Below the pieces are notes generated by a model. That model was not told the DNA's origin. It was given only the letters and a program-made list of their open reading frames with translations, and searched no databases. Below are positions 6,537 through 12,859 of a stretch of 20,464 bases of DNA, one piece after another. The position numbers were made by a program, and so were the translations under genes. Origin of the DNA: a virus. The DNA lies in the IMG/VR virus record IMGVR_UViG_3300022693_001205, positions 1 to 20,464 of that record. One strand, written 5' to 3'. Numbering within the stretch: position 1 is the first letter of the stretch; the number at the start of each line of letters is the position of its first letter.

Positions 6537-6789
6537 TTTTGAGAATATGTTGTTTGCTATCGACATGGACTGCAGAAGAGATGCCGAAGAATACGCTAAT
6601 AAATATATGATGTACTTGCTATCTTTGCCTCAGGGAGTAGAACCTGTTGCAATCAAGGCTGACTTAACAGAAAAGTTTTTGGAGATAATAGATTCTACTG
6701 TTGAAACTAGAGCAGCAGAATTTGGTTACGAAAAAGATTATATATTGAAAGATGTTTACAACTTGAAAGGGGGAAACAATCGTGATTGA
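6514..6789 (+). CDS. Small hypothetical protein, 91 aa
   Basis: GTG 6514 is chosen because GGGAG lies about eight bases upstream and because it gives a 23-base overlap with the previous gene; ATG 6547 is an alternative. The product is acidic and mostly helical, without membrane segments, Cys clusters or recognisable motifs. It ends with a Lys-Gly-Gly-Asn-Asn stretch that also encodes the strong ribosome binding site (AAAGGGGG) of the exonuclease gene that follows. Function unknown; its context suggests an accessory to replication or recombination. Confidence 0.55.
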   Translation: MSPDSKTDFENMLFAIDMDCRRDAEEYANKYMMYLLSLPQGVEPVAIKADLTEKFLEIIDSTVETRAAEFGYEKDYILKDVYNLKGGNNRD

Positions 6790-7663
6790 TAGAAACTTTA
6801 CTAATCAACTGGAGTTGCCGGAATGGGTTGTTAGAGGATTAACTTACAGCAACTACAACAAAGAGGGCGTTAAGTTTGATATCAGTTGTACAACTCTTAT
6901 AGATGGACCATTAAAAAATTACTTATATATCAAAAATAGAGAGGCTATAGTAGAAGAGGCTAGCGAGATGCTTTGGAGCGTATATGGAACAGCTGTTCAT
7001 AACGTTTTCGAAAAAGCTAACGAAGAATTTTCAGATGTTATAGTTGAAAAAAGATTTGTATCTCCTTTCGAAGTAAAGAATTATACATTTGATGTGTCAT
7101 GTCAAATAGATTGTTTTGAAATTGAAAGCAAGATTTTATGGGACATAAAAAATATGTCTGTATGGGCAATTGTTAAGCAGGATTACTCCAAGTTCGAAAA
7201 ACAATTAAATGTTAACTGTTCAATAATGCGACACCACGGCCATGATGTAAAAAAATTATACATCCTCGGTATCTGCAGGGATTGGGCCAGAGGCAGAGCC
7301 GGCGAAAGAAATTATCCAAGCCATCCTATACAAGTTCTTTCTATAAATAGATGGTCTAACGAAGAACAAGATCAATATATAAAAGATAGACTTGTTTTAC
7401 ACATGCTTTCAGAAACCGGAGAAGAAACACCGGCTGTTTGTAGTGATGAAGAAAGATGGTATACGGGTTCTAAGCACGCCATAATGAGAAAGAACAAGGT
7501 AAAAGCTGTTAAGTTATGTGACACCGAAGAAGAAGCAGAGGAATATATAGAATCTTTGTTTGATCAGGAGGGGGTCTATCTGCAATACAGGCCTGGATCG
7601 TATAGAAGGTGTGAATCTTATTGCAATGTTTCAGAATTTTGTCCAACGATGGTAAATATATAG
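6782..7663 (+). CDS. Cas4/RecB-type exonuclease, PD-(D/E)XK with predicted Fe-S cluster
   Basis: The 293-residue product has the RecB-nuclease-family layout: GTAVHNVFEKA with His73, CQID with Asp110, WDIKN with Asp121 and Lys123, and QLN with Gln141. These are the metal-binding and catalytic positions of PD-(D/E)XK exonucleases. One N-terminal Cys (Cys36, SCTTLID) and three at the C-terminus (Cys277, Cys281, Cys287 in RRCESYCNVSEFCPT) reproduce the one-plus-three cysteine arrangement that holds a 4Fe-4S cluster in Cas4 and AddB (family knowledge); the spacing here is Cx3C and Cx5C. It probably resects phage or host DNA ends. GTG 6782 is the start, preceded by AAAGGGGG. No CRISPR array is nearby, so it is not a cas gene. 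Confidence 0.75.
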   Translation: MIDRNFTNQLELPEWVVRGLTYSNYNKEGVKFDISCTTLIDGPLKNYLYIKNREAIVEEASEMLWSVYGTAVHNVFEKANEEFSDVIVEKRFVSPFEVKNYTFDVSCQIDCFEIESKILWDIKNMSVWAIVKQDYSKFEKQLNVNCSIMRHHGHDVKKLYILGICRDWARGRAGERNYPSHPIQVLSINRWSNEEQDQYIKDRLVLHMLSETGEETPAVCSDEERWYTGSKHAIMRKNKVKAVKLCDTEEEAEEYIESLFDQEGVYLQYRPGSYRRCESYCNVSEFCPTMVNI

Positions 7664-7673
7664 GAGATGTCTA

Positions 7674-7910
7674 ATGGCTTACGAGCTAAAAGAAGGTAAG
7701 GGTTCTCTATTTCCCAATGAAAAAAGAGAAAGCGATAAGCACCCTCTCATGACTGGTAACGGTAAATGGCGAGGGGAAGAGATTCAGTTAGCCGCTTGGA
7801 AAACAAAATCTAAAAGCGGTAAAGAATATTTATCCTTAACTTTTCAAGAGCCGTTTAATAGCGGAAACGAAAGTTATACCAAAGAAAAGAAAAGCGACAT
7901 ACCGTTTTAA
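7674..7910 (+). CDS. Small OB-like protein with an SSB-type C-terminal tip
   Basis: The product is 78 residues: a short basic leader, a GNGKWRGEEIQLAAWK beta-like segment, a KSKSGKEYLSLTF strand (47-57), then a polar tail ending in SDIPF. Small phage proteins with the pattern GKW.G..I.LAAW..SKSG..YLSL.F form a DUF736-like group. The final DIPF is the same as the end of bacterial SSB, which docks exonuclease I, RecO and other partners, although here the preceding residues are basic rather than acidic. The gene directly follows the exonuclease, and AGGAG precedes ATG 7674. A single-strand-binding or partner-recruiting role is an inference. Confidence 0.6.
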   Translation: MAYELKEGKGSLFPNEKRESDKHPLMTGNGKWRGEEIQLAAWKTKSKSGKEYLSLTFQEPFNSGNESYTKEKKSDIPF

Positions 7911-7991
7911 TTATTGTGCCTAAGATGTGGCCCCGTGTCTTAGGTCCCTCCCTCTGCGAACGGGGCGCAAACTAAAAGGGAATAATTCTTT
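7911..7991 (+). promoter_or_regulatory. Structured leader of nrdJ: candidate H-type pseudoknot riboregulator
   Basis: This 81-base gap is the only sizeable one in the left arm after position 476. CCTAAGA (7919-7925) pairs with TCTTAGG (7938-7944). GCCCCGT (7930-7936), inside that loop, pairs with ACGGGGC (7960-7966). Both are perfect 7-base-pair stems and they interleave as an H-type pseudoknot with loops of 4, 1 and 15 bases. The 15-base loop contains TCCCT twice (7945-7949, 7949-7953), the exact complement of AGGGA (7977-7981), the ribosome binding site of the reductase gene. That suits translational control. There is no T-run, so it is not an intrinsic terminator. It is far too short for a standard cobalamin riboswitch. 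I cannot name the ligand or class. Confidence 0.6.
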
Positions 7992-9878
7992 ATGAATGAA
8001 TACCAGAAATTTATACACAAAAGTCGCTATGCTCGTTACCTCGACGAGGCCGAAAGAAGAGAAACATGGGAAGAGACCGTAGACAGATATTGTGACTTTA
8101 TGAAGAATTCTGATCTGTTTGAATTGAAGTCAGAAGGAGAAGATAACAAGTATCAAAAAATGTGGGATCGGTCTAGGCAAGCGATATTAAACATGGATGT
8201 AATGCCATCGATGAGAGCGATGATGACAGCTGGTCCAGCCCTAGAAAGAGATAACATGGCTGGTTATAACTGTGCTTACATTGCTGTCGATCATCCAAGA
8301 GTGTTTGATGAGAATCTTTATGTGCTCTTATGCGGGACGGGGGTTGGGTTCAGTGTCGAGAGACAATATATAAGTAAGTTGCCTGAGATAGCAGAAGAAT
8401 TTCACGAAAGCGAAACAACAATAATCATAAGAGATAGTAAGATTGGATGGTCAAAAGCCTTAAGAGAATTGGTTAGTTTGCTTTACCAAGGCATGATTCC
8501 TCAGGTAGATTTTTCCAGAATTAGATTAGCAGGTGCTCGGCTAAAAACCTTTGGGGGCAGAGCCTCTGGGCCCGAGCCGTTGGAAAGATTATTTTCTCAT
8601 TATATTTCTACCTTCAAGGCTGCACAAGGAAGAAAGCTTAACAGCATAGAGTGTCATGATTTAATGTGTTGGAACGGCGAAAGTGTTGTTGTTGGTGGTG
8701 TTAGAAGAGCAGCTGAAATAAGTTTAAGCAATTTAACAGATGAACGCATGAGATATGCCAAGTCTGGACAATGGTGGGTAGATCATGCTCAAAGAGCATT
8801 AGCTAACAACTCTGTTTGTTATACAGAAAAGCCTGAAATGGGTATCTTTCTAAGAGAATGGACAGCTCTTTACGAATCCAAGAGCGGGGAAAGGGGGATC
8901 TTTAATAGAAATGCTTGCTTAAAGCTTCTCCCCGAAAGGAGAGATAGAGAGCATGAGTTTGGGTGCAACCCCTGTTCTGAGATTGTTTTAAGATCAGCCG
9001 GTGTTTGTAATTTAACTGAGTGCGTTATCCGACCCGAAGACACAGAAGAAAACATAAAAGAAAAGATCCTTATTGCAACCTTTCTAGGTACTGTGCAATC
9101 TGCATTAACCAACTTCCGTTATGTTAGGGCTGTGTGGAGGAAAAATGCGGAAGAGGAAAGATTGCTTGGGGTTAGTTTCACTGGTATATTTGATTGCCCT
9201 ACGCTAATTAATGCTACAGCAACAAAGCTGCAAGATTGGAAACAATTAGCTGTAGAAGAAAATAAAAGGTGGGCTAAACTATTTCAGATCAATCAATCAG
9301 CTGCTGTTACTTGTGTAAAGCCTTCTGGAACTGTTAGCCAATTAACTGGTATAACTAGTTCCGGGTTACATCCATCGTTTTCAAAATATTATATTCGGAG
9401 AGTAAGGCAGGACAAGAAAGACCCGTTAAACAAAGTTATCATAGCTGCTAACATTCCTTACGAAGCAGATCCCTACAATAACGAAGCGGTTGTTTTCCTG
9501 TTTCCCATGAAGGCGCCTAAAGGATCTCGTATTAAAGACTCTGTTTCTGCCATACAGCATCTAGAGATATGGAAAAAGTTTGCTTTAAATTGGTGCGAAC
9601 ACAAACCAAGCTGCACTATTTATGTTGGTGAAGAAGAGTGGATGGAGGTTGGAGCTTGGTGTTACACAAATTTTGATATTCTCAGCGGAGTTAGTTTCCT
9701 ACCAAAAAGCGAAGACCAACACATCTATGAATCAGCCCCATTCACCGAAATAACATTAAACGAATGGAAGACCTTTCCCAAAAGCAAAGACATTGCATGG
9801 GACGAAGTTCAAGAAAGCGAAGATAATACAACAGCAAGTCAAGAATTGGCTTGCTTTGCAGGAGTCTGCGAGATATGA
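7992..9878 (+). CDS. nrdJ: Adenosylcobalamin-dependent (class II) ribonucleotide reductase
   Basis: The 628-residue protein matches the monomeric class II enzyme. It has YNCAY (92-96, Cys94) and VCN (Cys339) as the redox pair, NPCSE (326-330) with the thiyl-radical Cys328 and Glu330, CVKPSGTVSQLTG (441-453) for substrate phosphate binding, and a C-terminal CFAGVC (Cys621, Cys626) that re-reduces the active site. It makes deoxyribonucleotides using cobalamin and so needs no oxygen and no small subunit, but it depends on host B12. It is shorter than the roughly 740-residue Lactobacillus enzyme. ATG 7992 is preceded by AAAAGGGA at long spacing, and by a structured leader that probably regulates it. 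It overlaps the next gene by 4 bases. Confidence 0.93.
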   Translation: MNEYQKFIHKSRYARYLDEAERRETWEETVDRYCDFMKNSDLFELKSEGEDNKYQKMWDRSRQAILNMDVMPSMRAMMTAGPALERDNMAGYNCAYIAVDHPRVFDENLYVLLCGTGVGFSVERQYISKLPEIAEEFHESETTIIIRDSKIGWSKALRELVSLLYQGMIPQVDFSRIRLAGARLKTFGGRASGPEPLERLFSHYISTFKAAQGRKLNSIECHDLMCWNGESVVVGGVRRAAEISLSNLTDERMRYAKSGQWWVDHAQRALANNSVCYTEKPEMGIFLREWTALYESKSGERGIFNRNACLKLLPERRDREHEFGCNPCSEIVLRSAGVCNLTECVIRPEDTEENIKEKILIATFLGTVQSALTNFRYVRAVWRKNAEEERLLGVSFTGIFDCPTLINATATKLQDWKQLAVEENKRWAKLFQINQSAAVTCVKPSGTVSQLTGITSSGLHPSFSKYYIRRVRQDKKDPLNKVIIAANIPYEADPYNNEAVVFLFPMKAPKGSRIKDSVSAIQHLEIWKKFALNWCEHKPSCTIYVGEEEWMEVGAWCYTNFDILSGVSFLPKSEDQHIYESAPFTEITLNEWKTFPKSKDIAWDEVQESEDNTTASQELACFAGVCEI

Positions 9879-10387
9879 GCATCACGAAAGAAATAAAAAG
9901 GAATCTATCTGTTGAACAATCAGGCGTAAGATTGATCATGCCATATATAAAACAAATTTCTATTGGAGGGAGATATATTGTGCTTCCCTCTATAGGAGAA
10001 TCCAAGTTCAATAAAGATACAAGTCGAGAGTTGCAAAAATACGGTGATATCTTTGTACAATTACCAAACAAACAGATAGAAACTATAGAACTAAAAACGG
10101 AAGTAGAAAATAAACATAACAATTTGTTCTTAGTTTTGTGGGCAGACAAGAAAAGAGAAAGGTCTGGATGGATGTATACATGCAAAGCAGATGTTTTACT
10201 TTATACTTTCTTGAAAACCAAAGAAATATATAGAGCTAATTTCCCATCACTCAAAATCTGGTTTGAAGAAAATAAAGAAAGTTATCCAGAAAAGATAACC
10301 ATGAAAGGAGGTAATGTTATAGTAGCTAAGGTTGTTCCAATACAGGAGCTGCTTGAATTGAGATTTTTACAAAAAATAAAAATATAA
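9875..10387 (+). CDS. Predicted nuclease-like protein, 170 aa
   Basis: ATG 9875 overlaps the reductase stop (ATGA), with AGGAG upstream; the frame is open further 5' but inside the reductase. The core reads YGDIFVQLP (56-64, Asp58), then ETIELKTEVENK (69-80, Glu72 and Lys74), followed by a Trp-containing strand (NLFLVLWAD) and SGWMYTCKADVLLYTF. The D...ExK arrangement with a following strand is typical of PD-(D/E)XK nucleases. This is a pattern match, and activity is not shown. It is the last gene of the rightward arm, and its TAA directly abuts the stop codon of the convergent gene. I see no stem with a T-run that would serve as terminator at the junction, which is only AT-rich. Confidence 0.5.
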   Translation: MSITKEIKRNLSVEQSGVRLIMPYIKQISIGGRYIVLPSIGESKFNKDTSRELQKYGDIFVQLPNKQIETIELKTEVENKHNNLFLVLWADKKRERSGWMYTCKADVLLYTFLKTKEIYRANFPSLKIWFEENKESYPEKITMKGGNVIVAKVVPIQELLELRFLQKIKI

Positions 10388-10690
10388 TTAAATTTCTAAT
10401 ACTTCTATAACACGAATGTTTTCAACGCTCTCTGTAGGGATATACCATAGATTGCCCCAGTAACCCTCTTCTTTTGTCATTGCCAAAGAAACCCAGTCAG
10501 TATTTTTTTCTATTAAAAGACCGTAAGTTTTAGACAAAACCTTTTTTGGCTCGTGTTTTGCCCACCCAGATTCGGTGTAAGAATCTAGCCAGGACACTTC
10601 TACTAACTTCGTTTCTTTCTTTTCTCTAGTGGGCCCGGCAGTATCCACCCTAGGATCATCGGCATTAATATAACTAAGATTAGCATCCAT
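10388..10690 (-). CDS. Small hypothetical phage protein, up to 100 aa
   Basis: This is the last gene of the leftward late arm. The part after about residue 28 is protein-like: KLVEVSWLDSYTESGW, then a strand pattern (TYGLLIEKNTDWVSLAM), then GYWGNLWYIPTESVENIRVIEVL. It looks like a small beta-rich protein that many phages carry, with no assigned function. ATG 10690 is the only ATG, but it puts the first 88 bases inside the upstream membrane-protein gene; GTG 10648 and GTG about 10598 are later options. The N-terminus is therefore uncertain. Confidence 0.55.
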   Translation of the reverse strand: MDANLSYINADDPRVDTAGPTREKKETKLVEVSWLDSYTESGWAKHEPKKVLSKTYGLLIEKNTDWVSLAMTKEEGYWGNLWYIPTESVENIRVIEVLEI

Positions 10691-11046
10691 CCGCCCATCT
10701 CCACTAGTTGTCCAACAACATCCCAGAAATTAGATTCTGCACAGTTATTCAATGTTATATCTCCAGTCTCCTTGTTTGCTAGATCCACACCCACACTCAT
10801 CACAGAGGCACCTACCGCTGAGGCCAGTAACACAGGGGCAGTCCCCGATGTCGCAATCGAGGCAATCGCACCCGCTCCTAGTGAGCCTCCCCCTATCAAT
10901 ACTGCTTTCTTTAGGCTGGTACATCCGCCGATCCAAAGAACAGCGAGTAAACAAGCGTAGCGATTATTAGAACAGCTGCTATTGCTAACACTGGATTTTC
11001 TTTTGCCCAGTTTTTTAATGATTCCATACGTGTCTCCTTTAAGCAT
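10603..11046 (-). CDS. Predicted lipoprotein-like membrane protein, start uncertain
   Basis: The C-terminal 110 residues of this frame look real. A hydrophobic stretch ends in a lipobox-like WIGGC and is followed by TSLKKAVLIGG, a long Gly/Ala-rich hydrophobic region, a short polar loop with one Cys, and a strong membrane segment GWMLILVILMPMILGWILPG before a basic tail. A lipidated or two-pass inner-membrane protein is likely. ATG 11046 overlaps the previous stop but lacks an obvious ribosome binding site and gives an unusually long 30-residue basic leader; TTG 10899 would drop the lipobox. A 38-codon membrane peptide with a perfect ribosome binding site is encoded in another frame over 10911-11027. 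A lysis-related role is possible but unproven. Confidence 0.5.
   Translation of the reverse strand: MLKGDTYGIIKKLGKRKSSVSNSSCSNNRYACLLAVLWIGGCTSLKKAVLIGGGSLGAGAIASIATSGTAPVLLASAVGASVMSVGVDLANKETGDITLNNCAESNFWDVVGQLVEMGGWMLILVILMPMILGWILPGPLEKRKKRS
10911..11027 (-). CDS. 38-aa single-pass membrane peptide
   Basis: ATG 11027 has AAAGGAG seven bases upstream, the best ribosome binding site in this part of the late arm, and the frame ends at TAA 10911-10913. The peptide has a charged start (MESLKNWAKENP), one hydrophobic helix (about residues 13-31, VLAIAAVLIIATLVYSLFF) and a short Gly/Ser/Asp tail, so it is a one-pass membrane peptide. It overlaps, in a different frame, the N-terminal part of the lipoprotein-like ORF. 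Very small membrane peptides in phage late arms can be holins or holin regulators. That assignment is a guess from size and topology only. Confidence 0.6.
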   Translation of the reverse strand: MESLKNWAKENPVLAIAAVLIIATLVYSLFFGSADVPA

Positions 11047-11713
11047 AGTTAGAACATTTACCGGTGATCGGATCACATCTTGAATAACCGCCTATCCCAG
11101 CAAACGACTTTGCTCTTGCTGCTCTTAGTTTTTCAATAAACAACTTAGGAGTGGTGTCAGTTGGCTTGGGAGCTATAGTTGTCAGCTCTTCAGGTACTAC
11201 TGTCTTGATTGGTATCAATGGAGCAGCGGTTGCCATGGGTGCCGCAGGGGCTGGGGCAGGCGCAAGTGTTGGTATTGGCGTCGTCGGCGGGGGAGGAGTA
11301 GCGGCCAATGGAGGTGCTACAGGAGTTACTACAGGCGTTGCAAGCGGAGCAGACATAGCTGACAGAGTAGACACCGATGGAGGTGGTGGTCCAGTAGGAA
11401 AGGCCGACGGCCCTCCAGACATCATCTTCGAAAATGCTATAGGGTCCATTCCAGGCGGGATGGGCATTCCAGCCATCTCTGCTGCAGCGATGATCTCAGC
11501 CGCTGTTGGGTCTACTGTTCCAGTTATGTAACTATATCCAGGTGGTCCCGATGTTGCATAAGGATCTGGCTCCATTGCACTCATTGAACCTGCTAAAATG
11601 CCGGCAAGCGGGTCTGGCGGCAGAGATCCAGAAGGATCTGGTCCCATCGGATATCCGGTAGGATCTGGACCTACTATACCTGGGTCAGGGGATGTCGGGG
11701 AAGTTACTGGCAT
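11039..11713 (-). CDS. Proline-rich low-complexity protein, 224 aa
   Basis: The first 50 residues carry repeated PDP motifs (SPDPG, GPDPTG, GPDPSG, PPDPLAG, EPDPY). Residues about 105-165 are almost entirely Pro, Ala, Thr and Val. The last 35 residues form a basic segment (FIEKLRAARAKSF) followed by CDPITGKC with two Cys. Such extended Pro/Ala linkers occur in virion decoration, tail and spacer proteins. No known domain is visible and there is no signal peptide. ATG 11713 lies 3 bases after the stop of the Fe-S carrier gene. The antisense ORF over the same stretch is a by-product of GC-rich codons. Confidence 0.6.
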   Translation of the reverse strand: MPVTSPTSPDPGIVGPDPTGYPMGPDPSGSLPPDPLAGILAGSMSAMEPDPYATSGPPGYSYITGTVDPTAAEIIAAAEMAGMPIPPGMDPIAFSKMMSGGPSAFPTGPPPPSVSTLSAMSAPLATPVVTPVAPPLAATPPPPTTPIPTLAPAPAPAAPMATAAPLIPIKTVVPEELTTIAPKPTDTTPKLFIEKLRAARAKSFAGIGGYSRCDPITGKCSNYA

Positions 11714-11716
11714 TAT

Positions 11717-12025
11717 CTATTCCTCGAGAGTGAAAGAATTACCACAACCACACGACTTAGTATTTGGTATATCAAATTTAAATGTTGGCGAGAATGCGTC
11801 ATCGGTCCAATCCAGAGTTGCCTTCGATAAATACTCCGCCGAGATGGAGTCGATCAGTATATTTGGATTGATCCAGATGTCGTCTTTGGTAGGACGCTTC
11901 TCTTGTTCGCGTGATAGCCCTACCGTGAAACCACTGCATCCTCCTCCGTTGACAGAGATTCGTAATCGCTCTGAGTCTCCCAAGATCTCTTCTATTTTTT
12001 GGTCTGCTGAAAGAGTGATGTTCAT
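11717..12025 (-). CDS. A-type iron-sulfur carrier (IscA/SufA/ErpA/HesB family)
   Basis: The 102-residue protein has the family signature: GGGCSGF (27-33) with Cys30, and SCGCGNSF (91-98) with Cys92 and Cys94. These are the three conserved cysteines that bind iron or an Fe-S cluster. The usual beta-rich middle and an NPN-like turn (residues 53-55) are also present, and the length is typical. Family members deliver clusters to client proteins in the cytoplasm. In this phage the Cas4-like exonuclease is an obvious possible client (inference). The gene sits in the late arm between small membrane-protein genes and a Pro-rich protein, and overlaps the gene upstream by 4 bases, so it is expressed late. 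Confidence 0.9.
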   Translation of the reverse strand: MNITLSADQKIEEILGDSERLRISVNGGGCSGFTVGLSREQEKRPTKDDIWINPNILIDSISAEYLSKATLDWTDDAFSPTFKFDIPNTKSCGCGNSFTLEE

Positions 12026-12291
12026 GGTCCACGTCTATGGCCTAGGTTATCGATCTTTACAGATAAAGATTTCAACATGTCTTTTATCTCCCCAAATTGC
12101 TCGCTGTTTCTAGCATCAGATCTATCCATACGCGCAGCCAAACTTCTTATATCCATCTGGTTTACTACTGTCTCTTTTTCTATATTAGAGAGATAGGCGA
12201 AGAAACCGACTGCAATACCCAGTGTGCCAACAATGTGCCATACAGATATACTTTTAGAAACTTGCCAACCATTTCTTCGCTCTTCAGTCAT
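12022..12291 (-). CDS. Small membrane protein with coiled-coil tail, 89 aa
   Basis: A basic N-terminus (residues 1-15) is followed by one membrane segment (WHIVGTLGIAVGFFAYL, about 18-34) and a long polar helix with heptad-like spacing (about 35-82, including MDIRSLAARMDRSD and IKDMLKSLSVKI). One-pass proteins of this shape are common beside holin or spanin genes in phages. No lipobox protein is paired with it directly, so an i-spanin call is only possible. ATG 12291 shares bases with the upstream stop (TAATG), and its own stop overlaps the Fe-S carrier start. Confidence 0.65.
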   Translation of the reverse strand: MTEERRNGWQVSKSISVWHIVGTLGIAVGFFAYLSNIEKETVVNQMDIRSLAARMDRSDARNSEQFGEIKDMLKSLSVKIDNLGHRRGP

Positions 12292-12479
12292 TAGCTCGAC
12301 GCATCTTGCATTCTAGTATCCATATCCTTTATTCCTATGGAAACTGCATTCTGGAATACGAATGGAATAATTGCGTGAACAACACCAACCAAAGCCATCA
12401 CAATCAATTGCGCAGATAACTTCAATGCAAATCCTAGATGTTCCCAATAATTCATATTGTGTTCTTTTAAATGCTTCAT
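12291..12479 (-). CDS. Small hydrophobic protein, 62 aa, similar to DUF6356
   Basis: The protein begins MKHLKEHNMNYWEHLGFALKL and continues with one or two membrane segments (about 17-50, LSAQLIVMALVGVVHAIIPFVF) and a short polar end. The pattern of a short HLKE...M.Y..HL start, hydrophobic helix and a His-Ala-Ile-Pro turn matches phage proteins I know as DUF6356; I could not search to confirm. It may be an inner-membrane protein near the lysis or envelope genes. It overlaps its neighbours by 1 and 4 bases. Confidence 0.6.
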   Translation of the reverse strand: MKHLKEHNMNYWEHLGFALKLSAQLIVMALVGVVHAIIPFVFQNAVSIGIKDMDTRMQDASS

Positions 12480-12859
12480 GTTACTTTATCATCTCCTGGT
12501 TTTTTAGCTGGCAGACTTTCCGTTTCTATGGTTCGCAGATAATCTTCAGCAGACCAGAAAATACAAGTTTTATTCACTTCCTTGTTATGTAACAACAATG
12601 TGCTGCTAGGATTGCTTCTGTTTTCGGTGATATACATTTGTATGTTTGTTTTACCCGGGGCACTAAGATTCATAGCATGCACAGGTTTCTCATTATAATT
12701 GGTGAGTAACTTCTCTATCAATAATCCAGGACCTCCGAAAGAACATAAAACCCGGATGGTTACAGTAGTTCTAAATATATTTGATTCCTTTACTTCAGCC
12801 GCGTAAGAAAATGAAAGAGTAGCCAACAGAATAGATAATATTAATATTATCTTCTTCAC
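12476..12859 (-). CDS. Secreted/periplasmic hypothetical protein, 127 aa
   Basis: A classic signal peptide is present: MKKIILILSILLATLSFSYA, with probable cleavage after residue 20 (SYA|AEV). The mature part of about 107 residues has two Cys (VLCSFGG and NKTCIFW) that could form a disulfide in the periplasm. It has mixed strand-like segments and a Lys/Asp/Pro-rich tail. I recognise no enzyme motif. Its position downstream of a large predicted virion protein and beside small membrane-protein genes would suit a role in the host envelope or in lysis. Both ends overlap neighbours by 4 bases. Confidence 0.65.
   Translation of the reverse strand: MKKIILILSILLATLSFSYAAEVKESNIFRTTVTIRVLCSFGGPGLLIEKLLTNYNEKPVHAMNLSAPGKTNIQMYITENRSNPSSTLLLHNKEVNKTCIFWSAEDYLRTIETESLPAKKPGDDKVT

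Noticed and set aside
6782-7663. A cas4 gene of a CRISPR-Cas system
   Set aside because: There are no cas1/cas2 genes or repeat-spacer arrays in the window; phage recombination nucleases share this architecture.
7911-7991. Standard cobalamin riboswitch or intrinsic terminator before nrdJ
   Set aside because: The gap is only 81 bases, with no recognisable B12 box or multi-branched core, and no T-run follows either stem.
9742-10185. 147-codon ORF on the - strand
   Set aside because: It lies antisense across the end of nrdJ and the start of the next gene, both well supported.
10752-10970. Two + strand ORFs of 62 and 72 codons
   Set aside because: They are antisense to the membrane-protein genes and read as Pro/Ser-rich shadows.
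11151-11531. 126-codon ORF on the + strand, Gly/Ala/Val-rich
   Set aside because: It is antisense to the Pro-rich gene; its composition is the mirror of Pro/Ala codons and it has no convincing ribosome site.
12022-12291. i-spanin paired with the lipoprotein ORF at 10603-11046
   Set aside because: The two are more than 1 kb apart and separated by two cytoplasmic-type genes, so a two-component spanin is not supported by layout.
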